A stretch of DNA of 15,730 bases, taken from an uncultured Clostridia bacterium. GTDB lineage: Bacteria; Bacillota; Clostridia; Oscillospirales; Ruminococcaceae. The position numbers and the translations under genes were made by a program. Below are positions 13,193-15,730 of the stretch, in pieces (positions within the stretch are counted from its first letter, which is position 1; every line of letters begins with the position of its first letter). The stretch covers positions 1 through 15,730 of the forward strand of contig CALBGD010000452.1 of the NCBI GenBank assembly GCA_937893735.1, read 5' to 3'. Below the pieces are notes generated by a model. It was not told the origin of the DNA, did not search any database, and was given only the letters and a program-made list of their open reading frames with translations.

Positions 13193-13860
13193 TGATATCT
13201 CTTGACAGCAGGCTGAGCACTGCCGCCTCCCTCTGCCGCAGGGGCGTCACCATCTGCGACGTCGGGACGGATCACGCGCTGCTCGCCTGCTATCTTGCAC
13301 AGCATGGAGCTAAATCCGTAATTGCCTCGGACGTGCGGGAGGGTCCCCTTAATGCCGCGCGGCGCACAATCGCGCAGTACGGCGTGAAAAATGTCACGGC
13401 GGCGCTTTCGGACGGTCTGGATAAGATAGATTTCGCGGACGATGTCGTTATATGCGGCATGGGCGGAGAACTTATCATGAAGATAATCTCCGGCTGCCGT
13501 TTTCTGTCTGAGAACACCCGGTTTATCCTCCAGCCCATGACAAAAGCGGATACGCTCCGGCGTGAGCTGTATCGCAGCGGCTTTGAAATAATGGAGGAAC
13601 GCACCGCAAGGGACGGCACACGGCTCTACACCGTCATGCTGGTGAGATACACCGGCGTGGTCAGCGAGCCGGACGAGCTTTTCTGCCTGTGCGGAAAGAT
13701 CACCGACCCGGAAATGCTCCGGCATATTTCCGGCAAGCTGCGCAAAAACGCCGCCGGAATGGAGCAGTCCGGAACTCCCTCGCAGCAGGCGCAGGAGCTC
13801 CGCAGGCTGGCTGATACGATAGACGGACAGGCACAGCGCCTGAGTTCAACGGAGGTATAA
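13192..13860 (+). CDS. trmK: tRNA (adenine(22)-N1)-methyltransferase TrmK
   Basis: A 222-residue class I SAM-dependent methyltransferase of the TrmK family, which makes m1A22 in tRNAs in Gram-positive bacteria. SAM-binding motif I is CDVGTDHA (22-29), an acidic residue in SDV (47-49) follows, and the family-specific ICGMGGE (87-93) and ILQPM motifs are present. MISLDSRL is the usual N-terminus. The ATG overlaps the DUF1858 stop (TGATG) and there is no separate strong ribosome site, so translation probably depends on the upstream gene. The NIF3-family gene follows after one base, a pairing common in Firmicutes. Confidence 0.93.
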   Translation: MISLDSRLSTAASLCRRGVTICDVGTDHALLACYLAQHGAKSVIASDVREGPLNAARRTIAQYGVKNVTAALSDGLDKIDFADDVVICGMGGELIMKIISGCRFLSENTRFILQPMTKADTLRRELYRSGFEIMEERTARDGTRLYTVMLVRYTGVVSEPDELFCLCGKITDPEMLRHISGKLRKNAAGMEQSGTPSQQAQELRRLADTIDGQAQRLSSTEV

Positions 13861-13861
13861 A

Positions 13862-14638
13862 ATGTCAGTAACAGTAGGTCAGGTGCTGAGCTTTCTGGGC
13901 ACCATCGCGCCCATGAACACGGCGGAAAGCTACGACAACGTGGGTCTGCTGACCGGGGACTCCTCCGCGGCAGTTACCGGGATCGCAGCCTGCCTTGACA
14001 TCACGGACGAAATAATCAACGAGGCAGCCGCCAAGAATGCGAACCTCATCATCTCGCACCACCCGGTAATCTTCCACCCGCTTAAGCGCGTGATGAAGGG
14101 CACCCCGGTGTACAGCCTTATAATGAACGATATGAGCTCCATCGCGATACATACGAATTTCGATATGTGCGAAGCGGGCGTTAACGACGCGCTGATAGAG
14201 CTCCTCGGCTGGGAAAGCAGCGGAGTCCTTGAACAGGTCCACCCGAACGGCCTTGGCATAGGCGCGGTGGTAGACCTGCCGCTGGGCTTCACTGCAAAGT
14301 CACTGGCAGAGCACTGCAAGAAGTCCCTCGACCTCGAAAGCGTGAAGTACTGCGATGGCGCAGTACACGCCATTACCCGAGTTGCCGTATGCTCCGGCTC
14401 CGGCGGAGACCTGCTCCAGAAAGCAAAATCGCTGGGCTGTCAGGCGCTCATCACCGGAGATGTGAAGCACTCTGTATGGATAGAGGCGCACAATAGCGGA
14501 ATGGCTCTTATCGACGCGGGACACTACGGCACAGAAAAGTGCGCTTCCCACAGGATAGCCGCGCTTGTCAGCCGCGCGTTCCCGGAGATCCCCGTATTCA
14601 CGACCGACTGCGAAGCCGAGCCGTGCAGCTATGTTTAG
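13862..14638 (+). CDS. NIF3/YqfO/YbgI family dinuclear metal-centre protein
   Basis: A 258-residue NIF3-family protein. Members form hexameric rings with two metal ions per subunit; GTP cyclohydrolase type 1 type 2 names are annotations without firm biochemistry. Metal-ligand motifs are present: ISHHPVIFHP with His66-His67, HTNFD with His97 and Asp101, and DAGHYGTE with His221 and Glu225. It is the short form, like E. coli YbgI, lacking the inserted domain of B. subtilis YqfO. GGAGG overlaps the end of trmK just before the ATG. Linkage to trmK suggests a shared transcript. Confidence 0.92.
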   Translation: MSVTVGQVLSFLGTIAPMNTAESYDNVGLLTGDSSAAVTGIAACLDITDEIINEAAAKNANLIISHHPVIFHPLKRVMKGTPVYSLIMNDMSSIAIHTNFDMCEAGVNDALIELLGWESSGVLEQVHPNGLGIGAVVDLPLGFTAKSLAEHCKKSLDLESVKYCDGAVHAITRVAVCSGSGGDLLQKAKSLGCQALITGDVKHSVWIEAHNSGMALIDAGHYGTEKCASHRIAALVSRAFPEIPVFTTDCEAEPCSYV

Positions 14639-14665
14639 GGAGCTGCTGACGCGGCATTAAAATCA

Positions 14666-14720
14666 GTCCGCGAAGCGGACACAATAATTCCGAATTCCGA
14701 ATTAAGAATTATGAATTGAA
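14666..14720 (+). repeat. Intergenic repeat: hairpin plus five phased AATT heptamers
   Basis: GTCCGC-GAA-GCGGAC at 14666-14680 is a perfect short hairpin. It is followed from 14686 by five seven-base units, each beginning AATT: AATTCCG, AATTCCG, AATTAAG, AATTATG and AATTGAA. The array ends just before the GGAGGTG of rqcH. Similar AATT-rich spacers are scattered in clostridial genomes, from general recollection. Whether this one is a dispersed element cannot be tested from one copy. Confidence 0.6.
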
Positions 14721-14734
14721 TCGGAGGTGTTCCC

Positions 14735-15718
14735 TTGTCTCTTGACGGAGCTTTTCTTCATATAGTGACCAACGAGCTTCAGCCGCTGGTTGGCGCCCGC
14801 GTGGACAAGGTGTATCAGCCCTCCCGCGAGGAAATAGTGCTGTCACTGTGCACATTCAGGGACGGCGGAAAAAAGATAGTCCTCTCCGCGAACAGCGTCA
14901 GCGCCCGGCTGAACCTCACGGAAGCCAACTTTGAAAATCCGCAGCAGCCGCCTATGTTCTGTATGCTCCTGCGTAAGCATCTCAGCAGCGGAAAGCTGAT
15001 GGCGATACGTCAGGACGGACTGGAGCGCATAGTCGCCCTTGATTTTGAGTGCACGAACGAAATAGGCGATATAGTCACCAACACGCTCATCGCCGAGATA
15101 ATGGGGCGGCACAGCAACATTATCCTTGTACGGGACGGCAGGGTCATCGACAGCATAAAGCGCATTACCGACGATATTTCCTCAGTGCGCAGGGTGCTGC
15201 CCGGAATACAGTACGAAGCCCCGCCGCGTCAGGACAGGCTGTGCCTGCTGGAGTGCACTCCCGAACAGGTGCTTGAAGCCGTCAATGACATACCGGAGCG
15301 CCTCTGCAAGAAACTTACCTCCGTGCTGGAGGGAGTTTCTCCGATACTCACCCGCGAGATAGCGTGGTACTCCGCGAAGGACGTTGATATAGCCTGCAAT
15401 GCGCTTACCGACAGCGCGAAGGACAGGCTGAAATTTATCCTCAACCGCATAAAATCCGCACTGAGCGGCGGCGAATGCGATTTCACCGTGGTCTCCGAGC
15501 TGGGCGGCAAGAAAAAGGATTTCTGCTTTATCAATATCGAGCAGTACTCCACCGCCATGCTTGTGACCCACTGCGATTCCGCAAATGCGCTGCTGGACGG
15601 CTTCTTCGCCTCTCAAGACAGGTCAGAGCGCACGAAGCAGAGGGCGCACGACCTGTTAAAACTCCTGATGAACAGCTACGAGCGCGTTTCACGCAAGCTG
15701 GAGCTCCAGCTTGCGTGA
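14735..15718 (+). CDS. rqcH: RqcH / NFACT-family ribosome quality control protein (3' end missing)
   Basis: The N-terminal part of an NFACT protein (RqcH, often misnamed fibronectin-binding protein). RqcH binds stalled 50S-peptidyl-tRNA complexes and recruits tRNA-Ala to add C-terminal Ala tails. The family core NEIGDIVTNTLIAEIMGRHSNIILV (with IVTNTLIAEIMGRHSNII at about 113-130) and the N-terminus SLDGAFLHIVTNEL are clear. The start is TTG with GGAGGTG at 14722-14728. The family is usually near 570-590 residues, and here the reading frame stops after 327. That stop (15716-15718) lies in the second arm of the terminal palindrome, so it is probably artefactual; only about residues 1-323 can be trusted. 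Residues 97-98 are Glu-Arg, where B. subtilis RqcH has the functionally required Asp97-Arg98. Confidence 0.88.
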   Translation: MSLDGAFLHIVTNELQPLVGARVDKVYQPSREEIVLSLCTFRDGGKKIVLSANSVSARLNLTEANFENPQQPPMFCMLLRKHLSSGKLMAIRQDGLERIVALDFECTNEIGDIVTNTLIAEIMGRHSNIILVRDGRVIDSIKRITDDISSVRRVLPGIQYEAPPRQDRLCLLECTPEQVLEAVNDIPERLCKKLTSVLEGVSPILTREIAWYSAKDVDIACNALTDSAKDRLKFILNRIKSALSGGECDFTVVSELGGKKKDFCFINIEQYSTAMLVTHCDSANALLDGFFASQDRSERTKQRAHDLLKLLMNSYERVSRKLELQLA

Positions 15719-15730
15719 AACGCGCTCGTA
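15677..15730. repeat. 54-base perfect palindrome at the end of the window (probable fold-back artefact)
   Basis: Bases 15704-15730 are the exact reverse complement of 15677-15703, with no spacer; the centre is GAGCTC. The arm is coding sequence of rqcH (NSYERVSRKLE) and the palindrome ends exactly at the last base. An uninterrupted 27-base mirror of coding sequence at a sequence end is the typical result of an assembly or chimeric-read fold-back. Confidence 0.9.

Noticed and set aside
15677..15730. Terminal palindrome as a hairpin telomere or terminator
   Set aside because: Both arms are rqcH coding sequence, there is no U-run, and it ends at the last base of the sequence. A fold-back artefact is simpler.

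Overview
The window looks like a chromosomal segment from a Gram-positive member of the Clostridia, most likely Oscillospiraceae close to Ruminococcus. This is inferred from gene content, without a search. The evidence is the trmK/nif3/rqcH cluster, a DUF1858 protein, a MazF/EndoA-type toxin, two secreted proteins with NPxTG sortase-type C-termini, AGGAGG-type ribosome binding sites and consensus sigma-A-like promoters. Most genes are moderately GC-rich and the intergenic regions are AT-rich. The right end carries a 54-base perfect palindrome ending at the last base. This suggests the window reaches the end of a draft contig and that the end is a fold-back artefact.

Layout, left to right. 1-202: back-to-back promoters, one firing left out of the window and one driving a small lipoprotein gene. 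203-1166: the lipoprotein, then a convergent MazF-like endoribonuclease gene with no adjacent antitoxin. 1338-3364: a dGTPase gene (dgt) and a rhomboid intramembrane protease gene, closely spaced. 3466-5026: two consecutive genes for secreted, probably wall-anchored proteins (NPNTG and NPDTG), each with its own terminator. The second has a strong promoter and codon use typical of very high expression. 5202-6836: an unannotated 43-residue ORF followed by a large serine recombinase, enclosed by strong terminators.

6874-12443 (minus strand): a complete branched-chain-amino-acid-type ABC importer in the order livJ-livH-livM-livG-livF, with a cytidylate-kinase-like gene at the 3' end of the operon. 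A long nested hairpin and a second short hairpin separate livJ from the membrane and ATPase genes, which would allow more binding protein to be made than permease. 12444-12991 has no gene. It holds two candidate livJ promoters and a divergent, near-consensus promoter for the next operon.

12992-15730 (plus strand): a 66-residue DUF1858 protein, trmK (tRNA m1A22 methyltransferase; its ATG overlaps the DUF1858 stop), a NIF3-family protein, a small intergenic repeat with phased AATT heptamers, and the 5' part of rqcH (ribosome quality control), whose apparent stop codon lies inside the terminal fold-back.

Most of the window is ordinary housekeeping and transport. I see no clear new biological system. 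The least explained parts are the 43-residue ORF with its recombinase, the pair of NPxTG surface proteins, the orphan MazF, and the dual-promoter leader and internal hairpins of the liv operon.
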